From: Pyropia yezoensis
Lineage: Eukaryota; Rhodophyta; Bangiophyceae; Bangiales; Bangiaceae
Assembly: GCA_009829735.1 (NCBI GenBank)
Contig: CM020618.1
Coordinates: 29,302,894-29,366,893 of the forward strand
Direction of reading: 5' to 3'
DNA: 64,000 bases
Shown here: positions 44,920 to 57,405 of the stretch, in pieces
Layout: each line of letters opens with the position of its first letter
Position numbering within the stretch: position 1 is the first letter of the stretch
The notes under the pieces: generated by a model
Told to the model about the DNA's origin: nothing
Databases searched by the model: none
What the model saw: only the letters and a program-made list of their open reading frames with translations
Made by a program: the position numbers and the translations under genes

Positions 44920-45401
44920 CCGAGAGATGTGTTGGGTAAGACAGGTCTCGTCGGTGGGACCTGATGAGGGGGGAGCGGCGGGCCAGAGGGGAGGGGACGA
45001 ACGCAGAGAGGCGCCAGCATGCACATCTGCCGTCAAGTGGCGGGGAGGCACATCCCACCGTTTGCCACACGCGCAGCCCGAGCCGTCGCCTGGCTCTCTG
45101 GCAGGGCGGGCGGCTCGTGGCGGGAATGCTATCGCTTTGGCTATCGAGTCTGGAGGCACGGCCATTGGGGTATTGTGAAATTCCCGCCAAGGAACAAGAG
45201 AAAATGTTTTTTGCAATGGGGTTGCTGCCACGTGGATCGCCCTTGCTACTCACGCGGCCATGGCCTTCAGGGGCGAGCGGGTCCCACCTCGGAGCCGGCA
45301 ATCGCTTCCGCGCAAGGTCCTTCACAGGGCACGGGGAGGACCCTCGGAGTACAATACCGCCCCTCGTGGCACGGGGGAAGCACTCTGTGCGCCAAAGTGC
45401 C

Positions 45402-45433
45402 TATGGTACGTTGCAGAAAAAAGATACACGGAG
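45402..45433 (+). repeat. 32-bp dispersed repeat, copy 1
   Basis: TATGGTACGTTGCA...AAAAAAGATACA, 30 of 32 bases identical to the inverted copy at 47,584-47,615. Similarity fades quickly on both sides. Confidence 0.75.
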
Positions 45434-45629
45434 CGTTCTTTTCTCTTTCCACCGAGAACCTTCGGGCCACAGACCTGAGCCAATCACGTGCCTTGATGGT
45501 ATGCCCCGGTGTAATGCGCCCCACATGAGCGGTGGTGGGTCCGTTTCGGGAAACCATGCCAGGACGCTCATCAAGTTCAAGTGGGACAGCGGGAGGGGGG
45601 TACACGCGGTGGGGTAGGCCACGGCAGCG

Positions 45630-46075
45630 TCGACGATGGCGACGACGACGGTGACGACGACGACGACGATGGCGACGACGGCGGCGGCAGCAGCAGCGAC
45701 GGCGGCGGCGGCGGCGGCGGTGGCTGCGGCGGCGACGTCGGCGGCGGCGGCGACGTCGGCGGCGGCGGCGACGTCGGCGGCGGTGGCCACGTCGGCGGCA
45801 GCGGCTACGACGGCGAGTTTGGGGGGGGGAGGGGGGGGGCAGCGGTGGCGGCGGCGACGACGGCGATTGCGGCGGCGGCAGTGGCGGCGGCGACGACGAG
45901 TTTTGGGGGGGGGAGGGGGGGGATGGCGGCGGCGACGTCAGCGGCGGCGGCGGAATGAACGGCAGCAGCGACGACGGCGTGTTGGGGGGGGGGGGGGGGG
46001 GGCGCTCGGCAACGTCAGCGGCGGCGGCGGCATCGACGGCAGCAGCGACGACGGCGTGTTAAGGGGGGAGGGAAG
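45630..46075. repeat. GNC-rich satellite block with an 18-bp unit
   Basis: It starts as GAC/GGC trinucleotide repeats. GACGTC then recurs at 45,734, 45,752 and 45,770, with CACGTC at 45,788, an 18-bp period. Further on, longer units of about 80 bp (AACGTCAGCGGCGGCGG... to GACGACGGCGTGTT followed by a G-run) repeat at about 45,930-46,010 and 46,010-46,075. Confidence 0.75.
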
Positions 46076-47583
46076 GGGGGGCGGCGGCGGCGATGACGGC
46101 GGCGGCAGGGACGGCGACGACGCTGGTGGCGTCGGCGGCTGTGGCGGCCGGCCCGGCGGCCGAGGCGGAGGTGGTGGCCACCCTGCCTGTGCCGGTGCCC
46201 GCGGTGGCGGCGACCCCGCGCGCCTCGGTGCCCCTGTTGGCAGCCGACGTGGCCGACGAGACGGCCATCGTGATCGTGGCTGCAGCGGCGGTGATGACTA
46301 CGATTTTTGGGGGGAGAGAGGGGCAGAGGTGGACGGCCTTTCTTCTGGAGGGGGTAGGGGGGGGCGCCTGGTGGCGGCGGCGGGGATGGTTTTTGATTGA
46401 GGTAGGGTGCCCGCGATAGCGACACGCGCTGTTCAATGGCGGTTGCGTTGATAGTGGGAGGGAGGGAGCGCGGGTATGGGGAGAGCTCTAGGCGGCCTGG
46501 GGGCACGGCAGCTGGGGTAAAGTAACTTTTGTACATGGAACGGGGGGGGCGACGGCGTCGATGGTGGCGGTGGTACTGGCGCCGCCGGCGCTGATTTTTT
46601 TGTTGTAGGGGGGGCAGGCCTGCCCCGGCCGAGCCAAGGGTGGCTGCGAGGCGGACGCAGAAGCTCTCCCGGGCAAGAAGGAGCTGTGTGGCTTGGCTGA
46701 GCACTCGGCTTGGTGCGGGTGTGAAGAGGGGATGTGAGATAAAGCTGGAGCAGGGTGTTGCTGGAGCTTTTTTTGGGGGGGTCTCGGGAGAGACACAGTC
46801 TGCTTTACGGACAAAAAAGCAGCAAGGGCCTTCGTGCTGCCCGCCTCTCCTCTAATACGACGCATCATCAACCCCATGCCACAGATGCGCGGGGAACGGT
46901 CTCCATCGCCCCCACTGGTCGCGCACGTTCGCGCGTGCGGACGAATATCCCTCTGGGCCCTGCTCCCGCTCGGCCGCCCTTTGTGCACGGAAGGTGCCCC
47001 GCCGACGTCCCGGAGTTGGGGACCGCCGCGGCGGGCGCGGGGTGGGTGGATTTTTGTCGCCCCAAGGCGTCTAGTCCAGGAGAGGGGTCCAGGAGGGGAA
47101 GGGGGGGGAGAGGCTTCTTCATCAAGAGGCGTGGGGGGCCCTGCCAGAGATGCCTGAACTGGCAAGGGGCACATGAGGACCAAGCTTCTTCGTGGACCAA
47201 TCAAACGAGCCCATGACATGGAACATTTCCCCCAAGAACAGCGTTCTTAGAAACAGGGACCCGCACACGGAAAAATGTCCTCAAAACAATGGCCTCCAGC
47301 CTTCCACGGGCTCCTTTCCAAAATCGACTTCCCCTCTTCCAAGCCTCAGTTAGCACATTGGCCCGGACCCACCCCCGAGCCGGGCAAATCAATGCGAAAA
47401 GGATGGCTCCATTTCAGGTTCGACAGCAGCCGGTCCACCCAGGGTGTCCCTGAAAGCGGTACATCGTCCAGGGGACCCAAGTACCTCATGAGTTCGCATG
47501 GCGCTATGTGATCCTTCTGTCAGCATGGCCACCGTGGGCCCCGCCGCGGCCGATGGGGAGCCCGGGCCCGAGCCGAGAGAAAC

Positions 47584-47615
47584 CTCCATGTATCTTTTTT
47601 GTGCAACGTACCATA
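47584..47615 (-). repeat. 32-bp dispersed repeat, inverted copy 2
   Basis: Reverse complement of 45,402-45,433 with two mismatches, 2.15 kb away. The pair could be the ends of an element or two scattered family fragments. Confidence 0.75.
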
Positions 47616-50600
47616 TGTACTCTTTCAGCAAGGCCTATTTCAGAGGCCAGGCTGATGAACTGGCGATGACTGCCGCGGTATCGCGGCGGTGGCGGCGACC
47701 GGAAAGGTAGCTCGCACCCGATGCGCGCAGCGCCCCTCCCACTTTCCCCATTTCCACAACCACTTGAGGGGTGAAGCGAGGGAGGGTCCCTGCCACTCCC
47801 ACCGCGGCTCCGTGCTTGGGTGCGGCGGGGTCGCAGCCGGCCGTGCGTCCACCACCACACGGCGGTTTTCGTGGCCGTCGCTGCCCCCACCGCCGCCGTG
47901 AGCAAAGGGGATTCTGACACCACCGTGGCCGGGTGCCGCCGCGATGTCCCCAGGGTGGCTGCTGCTAACCGAGGCCCGCGCACGTGCGCGCAGTCACCCC
48001 CACCGGGAGTGCCCGCCGCGACCGACCACCCCGCCTGTACCTGCCCGACGACAGCCACCGAGAATGGTCCGTCTGCTGGCGCGCACCAGAGGGAGCACAT
48101 TGCTGGCCCTTCCCCACCTCTCCTGCTCTCGCCCGGTGGTCGGCGCCCCGCCCCTCTGTGGGCACTCGGGCTCTCCCCACGCCGCCGTCGACTCCCCCCC
48201 TTCCGCTGGGCGCCCCGCCGCTGACGCCCACTGTCAGGACGTGTCGCCTGTGTCGGGCGTGCCACAGCGGCGCACGCCAGCCGCCCCGCTGGCGGGTGGC
48301 CTCGGCTGGCAGACCACGCCGTGTAGCGAGCTAGCCTACCCGCCGAGGGGGAAGCGCGCAACCGCTTCCTCGTCTGCCGTTGTCTGCCGGCCGGCAGCGG
48401 CTCCCAGAACAGAGGGCGCCAGATGGCTGCTCACGCGGGCACTGGGGGGAGGAGACGCTGCCCCTTCACGCCCCCCCGTGGCGCCGCCGAGGACGGCGAC
48501 GCGGGCTGCGCCAGCCGCCGCCGGCGCGCGCCGCCACGGCGCCGCCCCCGACGCTGCGCAGCGAGGTCATGGACAGGGTGGGGGCGCGTCCAACCCCCCC
48601 CCCCTCCGAGGCTGCCGCCCCCAACGGCTGCCACGGCCGCGGGGGAGGGGTGTGTACCCAAACGACCGCTACGTGTCACCAATACCACCGCGGGCGCGCG
48701 CCGCCCCAAGGGCAATGCCTATGATGGTATGCCCCACTGGCCAATGGGAGCGCGCGACGCTTCAGAGCACCCGCAAGAATGGGGCCCCAGTAGGTACCCT
48801 GGGCGGCACTGACCTGACGGCGAGGCACCTCACGCACGCCACGGCGGGGTGTCGCTTTCCAACCGGCGGTGGGAAGCGCCGCCACACCCCAGATGTGGAA
48901 TATCCACGCAGATCAGAACCAAAAAAGGAGCGGTGGCGGTAGGGTTTTTAAGGGAGGGGGGGGGGGGCGGGGCGGGGGGGGGGGGCGGGGCGGGGGGGGG
49001 GGGGGGGGGCGCGGCAGGCGGGCGCGGTCGCGACTGGCACGCAGCCGAAACCCGCCCTCCCCCTCGCGTGCGCGCTGCGTCGGCGGGTGGGACACGACGC
49101 CTGGCTTCGACGCTACCCACGCTTCCTCTCTCTCGAGTCGGTCGGCCGCAGCGGGTGTAGGCTTGGATCCCCCCCCCCCCCCCCGCCCGGTGGGGCGCGT
49201 CTGGAGCACAGCGGGAGTGCCCAGCACCGGTCACCGACCGACGCGGGCACCGTGTCCCCCCCCGGCACGGGTGGGAAGTGGGGGAGGGGAGTCGGCGGGG
49301 GGGGGGGCGGGGGGGGCGGGGGGGGGGGGGGGGGGGGGGGGAAGACAGTGTTGGCCGAAGCGACGCCGACGGCCCAGCGGCTGACGCCGCTATAGCAGTG
49401 GGACCATCGAGAGTCTGCCCGCATCGCAAGTGTTCTTCTGCTCACCCCTTTGAGGGATGATCCACCCCCTTTCCAGACTTCCCCTATGGGGGTCCGTCGC
49501 TCGACCAATGAGTAGGCGCCGTCGGCACCCGCCACCCCGCATCATGCAAAACGCCCCCCCTTCCAAAACACACGCGCATCCGTGTGACGGGGGGGAGGAC
49601 CTCCCCCCCCCCCCCCCCCCAGAGCGGAAGGGGGGGGGGGGGGACCCCGATGGGCGCGCCCTGTGGTCGCTAGTCTTCCATTCCCGCCCGAATGCCCCCC
49701 GCTATGATACGCACGGGGGGGGGGGGGGGCGAGGGGAAGCGTGCCCCACATCCGCCCCGCCCCCCACCCCGGCGGCTGTGTGCCCCCGTTCCGCGCGGGG
49801 ATCCTTGAGCGTGATCTGCGGACGGGATCCGCCACCTGTCTCGCCCCCCCCTCCCCCCCCCCTCAGCTGTGGGGGGGTGGGTGCGTTGCTGGTCAGCAAG
49901 CCCCCGCTGCGCCGCCCGCGCGCGCGCGCGACCGTGACCGCAAAACCCTTTCCAGTTGGTGGCGCCTACCGCCTGTTGATTGGCTGCCTGGAAAACCTTC
50001 AACAGGGGTGCAATGCAGAGGGGGGGGGGGGGGGGGCGGGGGAGGGGGGGGGGGAGCCGAGGAAAGGGAGGAGACGACTGCGGGTGGGAGGGATGACCAG
50101 CCCAACGCAGCTGCCCAAAGTCCACACGCCCCCCACCCCCGCCGCCAGTGCGGCCGCCGCCGGGGCGCCCCCGCCCGAGTGGCCACCGGGCGGCGCCTCG
50201 TCGTGGCAGCCAGCGCCAAGTCCCTCGCTGCGGGCGCGGTCGCTGGCCGCCTCTACGGGCGGGGCGGATGGGGGAGGGGGGGGGGGGGGGGGGGGGGTGG
50301 TGGGGAGCATGTGCGGCGGTGGAGAGAGGGTGGGAGGGTGCGAGGGTGCCAGTGCCGTCGGGGGGCGGGGAGGTCTGGGGGGCAGCGGGCATTGCGTGCC
50401 GCGGGGGTGTCTGGCCAGGGCGGCCCTCTTTGGTGCGGCCAGTCCCCCCCCGGCGGCGCCGTCGCGACGCGACGCGCCTGGCGCGGCAACGGTCGGGCGC
50501 TATAACCAGCGCCGCGGGTGCCTGGACAACCGGGCTGGTCTGGCCAGCGGCGCTCGCCTTGCGCCTGCGGTGGCGCACCAACTGGCACCCCACCACACCA

Positions 50601-51284
50601 CCACCACCCCACCACCCCTCCCCCCCCCCCCCTCCCTCTGGGTGACTGTATCGTCCCTCCTACCCCCCTCCCCCGTCCCCTCCCCCAGTCCCGAAGACCG
50701 CCGCCGCTGCCGCTGGTGGGACACGACGTCGCGGTCCTGGTTGCGAGCAGCCTCCTCTCCCCCCCCCCCCTCACCCCCCCCCTCCCTACCTCCCCCCCCC
50801 CCCCCCCCCCCCCCCGCCTGCTCTGTGGCGACGTCCTGCGCCAGTCTGCCAGGCCGGCCGTCTGGCGGCGCCGGTAGCGCCGCGGTCATTGGTTGCACTG
50901 TTGTCGGCGGGGGCAGCCAGTGGCGGCTGTGACGGTGGCCACCGCCAGCCGCGGTGACTGCCCGCCGGCTGCGGGCCGCTGCCGCTGCTGCCGTGCGCGG
51001 GTGGCAAGGCGGGGGGGGCGCCACACGAGGGGGGCGTGGGGGAACCAGGCCGCCAACGAGGCGGCGCTCCTCCCCCCGGCCGCTGTCTGGCAGTCAAGGT
51101 GCGCCGCTCCCCCTCCTTGGCCAGCTGTCGTCCATCCCCCCCGCGCTGCCAAAGCAGCCAAGAAACCCCCCCCCCCCCACCCACTGGGGGTACACCCCCC
51201 CTCACCCCCCTCCCCTCTTTTTTTTCTACTCCTTTCCCCTCCCCCTCCGCCTCCTGGGTGCGCGCCCCGCTGGCGCCCGCCGCC

Positions 51285-52310
51285 ATGGACTCGTACGGGG
51301 GCGCCCACGTGGCAAGGTCTGCCGACGGCGGCTATGCGTACGGTGGGGGGGACTCGGGTGCGGCCGCCACCCCAAGGCTGCCTCCCGCCACCGCCGGCCG
51401 TGACGGTGGCGGCGGGGTCGGCGGCGGGGATGGCGACGGCGGCCGCGGCGGGGGGGGCGCCAGCGGCTGGCTCGCTGCCTCTGGCGGTGGCGGCGGCAGT
51501 CGCGGCGACCACAGCCGTGGCGGCTGGGCAGACGGTGCCGGTGCTGGCGGTGGCGGTGGCGGCGGCGGCGGCGTCGGTGGGGACTGGCAAGGCGTCACCG
51601 GTGGCGGTGGGGACGGTAGGGGTGGCGGCTGGCAAGGCGTTGACGGCAGCGGCCACGGCGGCGGTGGCGGCGGCGGCTGGCAAGTCAGTGGTGGCGGCGA
51701 CGATGGTGGCGGGTGGGAGCTCCAAGGCGGCGGCTTTGGCGGCGGCTGGCAAGGCGCCGGCGGGGACGGCGGCGGCGGCGGCGGCGGCGACGGCGGCGAC
51801 GGTGGCTGGGGTGCCGGCGGCGGGCGGCCAGGCGGCGCTCCCCCGTTGGGCTGGTGGCCCCATCCGCCCAACCCGGCGGCGGCGGCAGCGGCATCAGCCG
51901 CCGCCGCAGCCGCCGCCGCCGCCGCTACTGCCGCCACCCCGCCTGGCCTAGCAGCCGCGGACGGTGGCGGCGGGGGGTGGGGTGGCGGGGCGCCCGCGGC
52001 GGCCGCCGCGGCGGGCGCCAGTTGCCGCCCGCCCGGCGCGTCAGACCCCCCGTCCGCGGCGTCTGCGTCGGGCTTGTCGGTACCGCCGGCGGGCGGCGGG
52101 CCGGCGGGCAGCGCGGCGGCAGCGCCGCCCGCAGGGCCGCCGGCGCTTGCACCACGCGGCGGTGGCGGCGGCGGTGGGTGGGAGCCCCCATCGGAGGGGG
52201 GACACCCGGCGGCCGGCCGGCCCGCCACCGCCGCCGCCGCGGCGTCCGCCACGGCCGGCACGGCCGCGGCGGCGGTCCGCCACCAGCCGCCCACCGCGTG
52301 GTATACAGCC

Positions 52311-52347
<37 letters not shown>

Positions 52348-53013
52348 GCACAGCGGGCGGGGCGGCGGGGGGGGGGCTGGGCGGCCCTGTCCCGCCGCCG
52401 CCTGTGCCAGCGTGGTCGCCGCCGCTGTCGGGGGGTGGACCCGACGGCAGCGGCGGCAGCGGGGGAGGGTGGAAGTCGCCGGCGCCGCCGTCCACGCACC
52501 ACCTGTCGCCAGAGCTGAGTGGTGGGGGGCCTGGCGGTGGTGGCGGCGGTGGCGGTGGCAATGGCGGCGGAGGGGGCGGTGCCGCCCCCGCCGCCCCGGG
52601 CGGGTGGGCGTCCCCGCGGGGAGGGGGGGCCCTGTCGACCGCCGCGCCCCCGCGGCCTTCCCCGTCGGCACGGTCGGCGCCGCTGCCGCGGGCGCCCTCG
52701 TCTGCCGCCGCCTCGGCGGCCACCTCCTCGGATGGGGTCGGCGGCGGCGGCGCGGCGGGCCGCCGCGGTAGCGGCGGCGGCGGCGGCGGCGGCGGGGGTG
52801 GGGGTGGGGGTGGTGACGGCGGCGGCGCGCACACGCACACGTCGGGGTGCGCGTCGGGCGGGTGCCCGTGGGTGGCGCCCCCGCCCCTTCGGTCGACGGG
52901 CATCCAGCTGGCGCTGGCCGCCAAGGAGGCGGCGCGGGTGTGGGTCAAGACGCAGCTGCGGCGGTCTGGCGGCGACGGCGACGGCGGCGGCAGCGGCGGT
53001 GGGGGCGGAGGGG

Positions 53014-53044
<31 letters not shown>

Positions 53045-54488
53045 GGGGGGCAGCTTTAAGCGCCGCCGCAAGGGCGACACGAGCCTCACCGACGCGCAAA
53101 AGCACGGCCGGCGGCTGCGGATGAACCAGGACAGCGCCGCGGCGGCGCGGTACGCCCAGGAGGTGTACGTCAAGAGCCTGGAAGCGCACGTAGAGCGGAC
53201 AGACGGGGAGCTGGCCGCCGCGAGGGCGGCGGCGGAGCGCGCGGGCGCCGCCGCCGCCGCTTCGGCGGCGGTAGTGGAGCGCCTGCAGTGGGCGCTCTAC
53301 CGCGCGGGGGGGGCGGGGGCGGGGGGGGCACCGGCGGCGGCGGGCGGGGGGTGGGCCCCGCCGCCGGCCCCGGCGCCCCCCGTTGGCGCACTCCCCACGC
53401 ACCACGGCGGCGGCGGCGGCGGCGGCGGCGGCAGTGGCAACGGAGGCGCACCGGCGGGGGCGCCCCGCACCGGCTGGGCACCCCCCTACCACGGTGGCGG
53501 CGGCGGCGGCGGCGACAGCGGGTACGGCGGCGCACCGGCGACGGCGGCGGCGGCGGCGGGGCCACCCCCTACCGGCTGGGCCCACCCGTACGGGCACGGC
53601 TGCCAGCAGCAGCAGCCACAACAGCAGCAGCAGCAGCCGCAGCAGCAGCAGCAGCAGCCGCAACAGCCGCCACCATGGGCGGCTGGCGGCGCGGCACCCC
53701 CCCCCCCGTCGGCCGGGGCGGCCGACGGCTGGCCTCCCCCCCCCTGGGCAGCACCCTTGCCAGCGGCGGCGGCGGCGGCAGCGGCGGCGGGAGCACCACC
53801 ACCGGCGGGCGGCGGCGGCCACTGGGCTCCGCCCCCGCCGCCGGGAGCCGGCACGACGGCGGCCGCCGCCGACGGCGGCGGGGGTGGGGGCGGTGGCGGC
53901 CCCGGCGGGCCACCCCCGCCACCGCCGCCGGCGCCCCCACCCCCGCTGCCGGCGCCTCCCCCCCACTCCCAGCTGCCGTCCCCGCCGGCGGCCGCCCCCC
54001 CCGCGTCACGGGCGACCGCCGCCGACGGCCCCCCCCCGCGCGGGTGCACCTCCCAGCCGCTGCCGCCGCCGCCGCCGCCGCCACCGCCGCCGCCACCCCT
54101 ATCATCGGCGTGGATGGCGCCAGCCGAGCCGCCGCCCCCACCAACACCCCCACCCCCGCCGCCGCATCGCGACGGAGCCGGTGGGGCCGGCTGCGGCGGG
54201 GGCGGCGGCGGCGGCGGCCGCTGTGGTGGGGGCGGTGGCGGAGGTGGCGGCGGCGGGGGCGGCGGGGGGGGGGCACGGTGGGCGGGCGGGCGGCCACGGA
54301 GTCCCGGCCCGCCGTGCCTGGGCGACCAGCTGACGCCCCTCCACGCCGCCACCCCACGCTACTACGCGCCGCCGCCACCGCCGTTGCCACTGGGCGGCGG
54401 CGGGGGCGGTGGCGGTGGTGGCGGGGGGGACGCCCCGCCTGGTCGGGGGGGCGGGGCGCCGCCGCCGCCCCAGTCGCCGATGTGGTGA
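51285..54488 (+). CDS. bZIP-like DNA-binding protein with very long Gly-rich regions
   Basis: 1,067 residues from an ATG in a GCCGCCATGG context. Residues 1-530 are almost all Gly, Ala, Pro, Ser and Trp repeats. A short ordered piece follows (IQLALAAKEAARVWVKTQL, about 538-558), then a bZIP basic region, KHGRRLRMNQDSAAAARYAQ, with the diagnostic N-x7-R (N614, R622) and VYVKSLEAHVE after it. The zipper is weak: few leucines, mostly alanines. The carboxy half has a Gln/Pro stretch near 774-797 and long Pro/Gly tracts. A nuclear transcription factor is the likely role. The ORFs on the opposite strand are shadows. Homopolymer errors could affect the exact ends. Confidence 0.7.
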
Positions 54489-55269
54489 GGGAGGGGGGAG
54501 TGGGAGGCGGAGAAGGAGGGGGGCGTCATGGTCATCCGCCCGGAAGGCACGGCTGGGCAGTGCTGGACTCAAAAAAAAAAAAAAGGCAAAAGACGAAGCG
54601 AGGCAAGGATACGAAAACCGCAAGGTCAAGGTGCAGGAAAAAAAAAAAAAAAAATAGACGGCGCGGGTGCGCGGCGGCGGTGCAGGCCACCGTGGGCGCC
54701 ACCCCAGCCGTGTGGTGGGGTGGCGGGTGCCGCCGGGCCGCCGAGAGCGGAAGGGCGGGGAACGGCGTCGGCCGCTGCCGCCGAGGGAGGGCGCCCCTGC
54801 CGCCTGGGTGGGTGGCCGGCAGCAGCGCCAAAGCCGAAAAGCGACGGCCGCTGCAGCCGGCCGGCCGGCCGGCCGCCCCGCCAGGGTGGGGCGCCCCTGC
54901 CGCCTGGGTGGGCGGCCGGCAGCAGCGCCAGCCGGCCGGCCGGCTGTGGCAGACAGCCGCGGCGGCACGCGGCGGGCGGGGCGGCCGCCGCCGCGCGGCG
55001 TCGACGCCCGTCTGGGCTCCCCGGCCGGCCGACCGCGGCAGTGGCAACGACGGCAGCGGCCGCCGCCCAGCGACCGACGGCCGGGGCGCCGGCGAGGGGC
55101 GACGGCAGCGCCGGCGGCGCCGCGCAACTCCCCCCCCGCGCCCCCCCGCTCTCTCCACCCGCGCAGCCGGCCGGCAGCGGCGACGGCTGTGGGGAGTACT
55201 CCCCCCCACTCCTCCCCCCTCCCGTTCGCCTGTCACCTCCAATTCCCCCATCCTCCCTCCCCCCCCCGC
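54489..55269. other. 3' flank of the bZIP gene: A-runs and a 100-bp-period repeat
   Basis: It has A-runs at about 54,571-54,584 and 54,639-54,654, unusual in this GC-rich DNA. A 42-bp sequence at 54,789-54,830 recurs at 54,889-54,930 with one mismatch, each copy near a GGCC-repeat. No gene is supported; frames on both strands are compositional. Confidence 0.55.
54789..54930. repeat. Direct repeat of 42 bp, period 100 bp
   Basis: GGGCGCCCCTGCCGCCTGGG... to CAGCAGCGCCA occurs twice, one base different. CCGGCCGGCCGGCC runs lie at about 54,857-54,874 and 54,932-54,947. Confidence 0.85.
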
Positions 55270-57360
55270 CTACAGCTGACCCCCACCCGCCAAGCCCAGC
55301 CCGGGTTGGCGATTACCCCCCCCCCCCACGCCCACGCCGGCCGCGGCCTTGCGCTTGGCCGCCGCCGGCGGCGGCGCCCCCGCCGCCGGGCCCGACGCGC
55401 GGCGGCCCCGCTCGGCTGCTGCCAGCCGCCGCTCCAGCAGCCCCACCAGCCGCTCCGCGTCGCGCAGCCGCCGGCGGAGGCCCACATTCTCCCGCCGCAG
55501 CGCATCGACCGCCGCCGTCCCCACCCCCACTCCCCCCCCGCCGCCGCCGCCACCCCCAATGCCACCACCGGCGCCCGCCCCACCACCGCCACCGCCACCG
55601 CCACCACCCCCCCCCGCCGCCACGGCGGCGGTAGCCGCGGCCAGCCGCCGGCGGAGGGTGGCGGTGGAGCGGCGCTCCGTGGCGACCGCTGCAACGGCCA
55701 CGTCCCTCGCCGCGACCGCCGCGTCCCGTTCCGCCTTGGCCGTCGTTGCCGCCGACGCGGCCGCCGCGGCGCGCGCGCGCCACACCGCCGCCGCGACCGA
55801 CGCCGGGGGGGTGGGCGAGCCGGGGGGCGCGGGGGGGGGTGGCGGCGCCGTGGGCGGGGGGGGCGACACTGCTGCTGCCGCCGCCCCGGGGGGGTGGCCG
55901 TGCGCCCGCCGCCACACGGGGGACGGCCTGCCGCCGCCGTCGCTGGGGGCGCCACTGGGCGCGCCCCCGGCAGACCGAGACGCCGACGTCGGCGGCGGGG
56001 TGCCGCGCGCCCGCCGTGCGAGGGACCCCCCCGCCGGCCGCCGGGGGTGGCGGGGAATGGCCGAAGTGCCCGCCGCGGCGGGATGACGGCCGGCAGCGGC
56101 GGCGGGACTGGTGTCGGGACTGGTGGCCGTGGCTGGCGGCCGGGAAGTGGGCACCGCGGGGGGGGTGCCCCGGGAGACCTCGCCCGCGGCGGCGGTAGGG
56201 GAGGCCGGCGAGCCCCCCGGCGCGTCACTCATCAGCGACAGCGCTGGTGGCAGCGCCGCCGCGGGTGACAGCGCTGCCGCCGCCGCCGTCGCTGTTGGTG
56301 GCACCAACGGGGGAGGGGGGGGAGCGCCGGGCTCGTCGCTCATGGGGGATGGCGGCGGCGGTGGTGCGGCCGGGGCCGGCGGGCCCGCGTTGTGCCCGCC
56401 GCTGTCGCGCGCACCGCTGCCGCCGCCGCCGTCGCCCATGGGCGCGTCGGCGGGCGCACCCGCGGCGGGGTGGTCCGCTCCCCCCCCCCCCGCGCCGCCA
56501 CCCACATCGTCAGCGTGGACGACGCCGAGGCTGGCCAGCGCGCGCTGCGCCACCCCCCCCAGCGTCGCAGCCGTCTCATCTGACGCGCCCGCCTCGAGCG
56601 CCGCCACCACCTCGGCCATCCGCTCCCCATTCACCCCCGCCGCGAGGACATACGCGGGGAGGCCCCAGACGGGCACCGCCGCCCAGTCGACGGGCACCCC
56701 CCCCTCCCCGCCGGGCGGCGGGGGCGCGCTCCCCGCCGGGCGGGGCATGACGCGGGACCAGGGGTAGGCCGCCAGCGCCGCGCGCGCGGCGGCAACGCTG
56801 TCGCGGCCCGCCACGGCGGCCGCGGCAGGCGCGAGTGCGGGGGGGGCGGGGGGGAGCGGGGTGGGCGGCAGGGGAGACCCGCCCCCGTCGGCTGACCACG
56901 ACGACAATGGGGGCGGCGGGGGCGGCGGCGGTGGCGGCGGCGACAGTCGTGGCGGAGAGGTCGACGGCCGCGGCGCGGGGGGGAGGTGGGAGGTGAGGTG
57001 CCGCAGCGCGCGGCACAGCGCGACGCCCGTTGCCCAGTCCACGTCTGGGTCGGCCAGCGGCTCCCCCCCCGCGGTGGCCATCAGGTCGAGAAACTGGTGG
57101 AGGGCGGCGAGGTCGGGGTCTGCCGCGAGCCGCGCCTCGGCAGACCGGGACGCCCGCCACGAGGCGGGCGGCATAAACGCATCGTCGGGCTCACCGTCGG
57201 CCGCCGCGGCGGCGGCGGCGGCGGCGGCCGTTGCAGCCGCGGCAGAGGGGAAAGCGGGTGTCAGCCCATCAGGAGGGGTCGTGCCGTTGGCGGTGCCGGC
57301 GGTGGCGGAAGTGGCGCCCGCAGCGGCAGCGTCGGCAGCGTCGGCAGCGTCGGCACGGGG

Positions 57361-57405
<45 letters not shown>

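Larger units (their letters stand above)
44920..51284. other. Repeat-rich stretch with no supported gene
   Basis: Contents are the inverted 32-mers at 45,402 and 47,584, GNC-type trinucleotide arrays at 45,630-46,130, and from 48,950 to 50,820 many G or C homopolymers of 10-24 nt (for example G24 at 49,318-49,341 and C24 at 50,792-50,815). Long frames here are poly-Gly, poly-Pro or poly-Ala on both strands. I found no domain, so I call no gene, though a short one could be hidden by homopolymer errors. Confidence 0.45.

Noticed and set aside
45636..46400. A 254-residue plus-strand protein
   Set aside because: It is the translation of a GNC satellite block; all frames give homopolymeric peptides.
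46488..47219. A 243-residue minus-strand protein
   Set aside because: No domain, no conserved segment and high Pro/Arg/Ser content; not distinguishable from chance in GC-rich DNA.
51332..53966. Long minus-strand frames (600 residues or more) opposite the bZIP-like gene
   Set aside because: They are Pro/Arg/Ala mirrors of Gly-rich codons with no domain; the plus strand carries the bZIP basic region and a strong start context.
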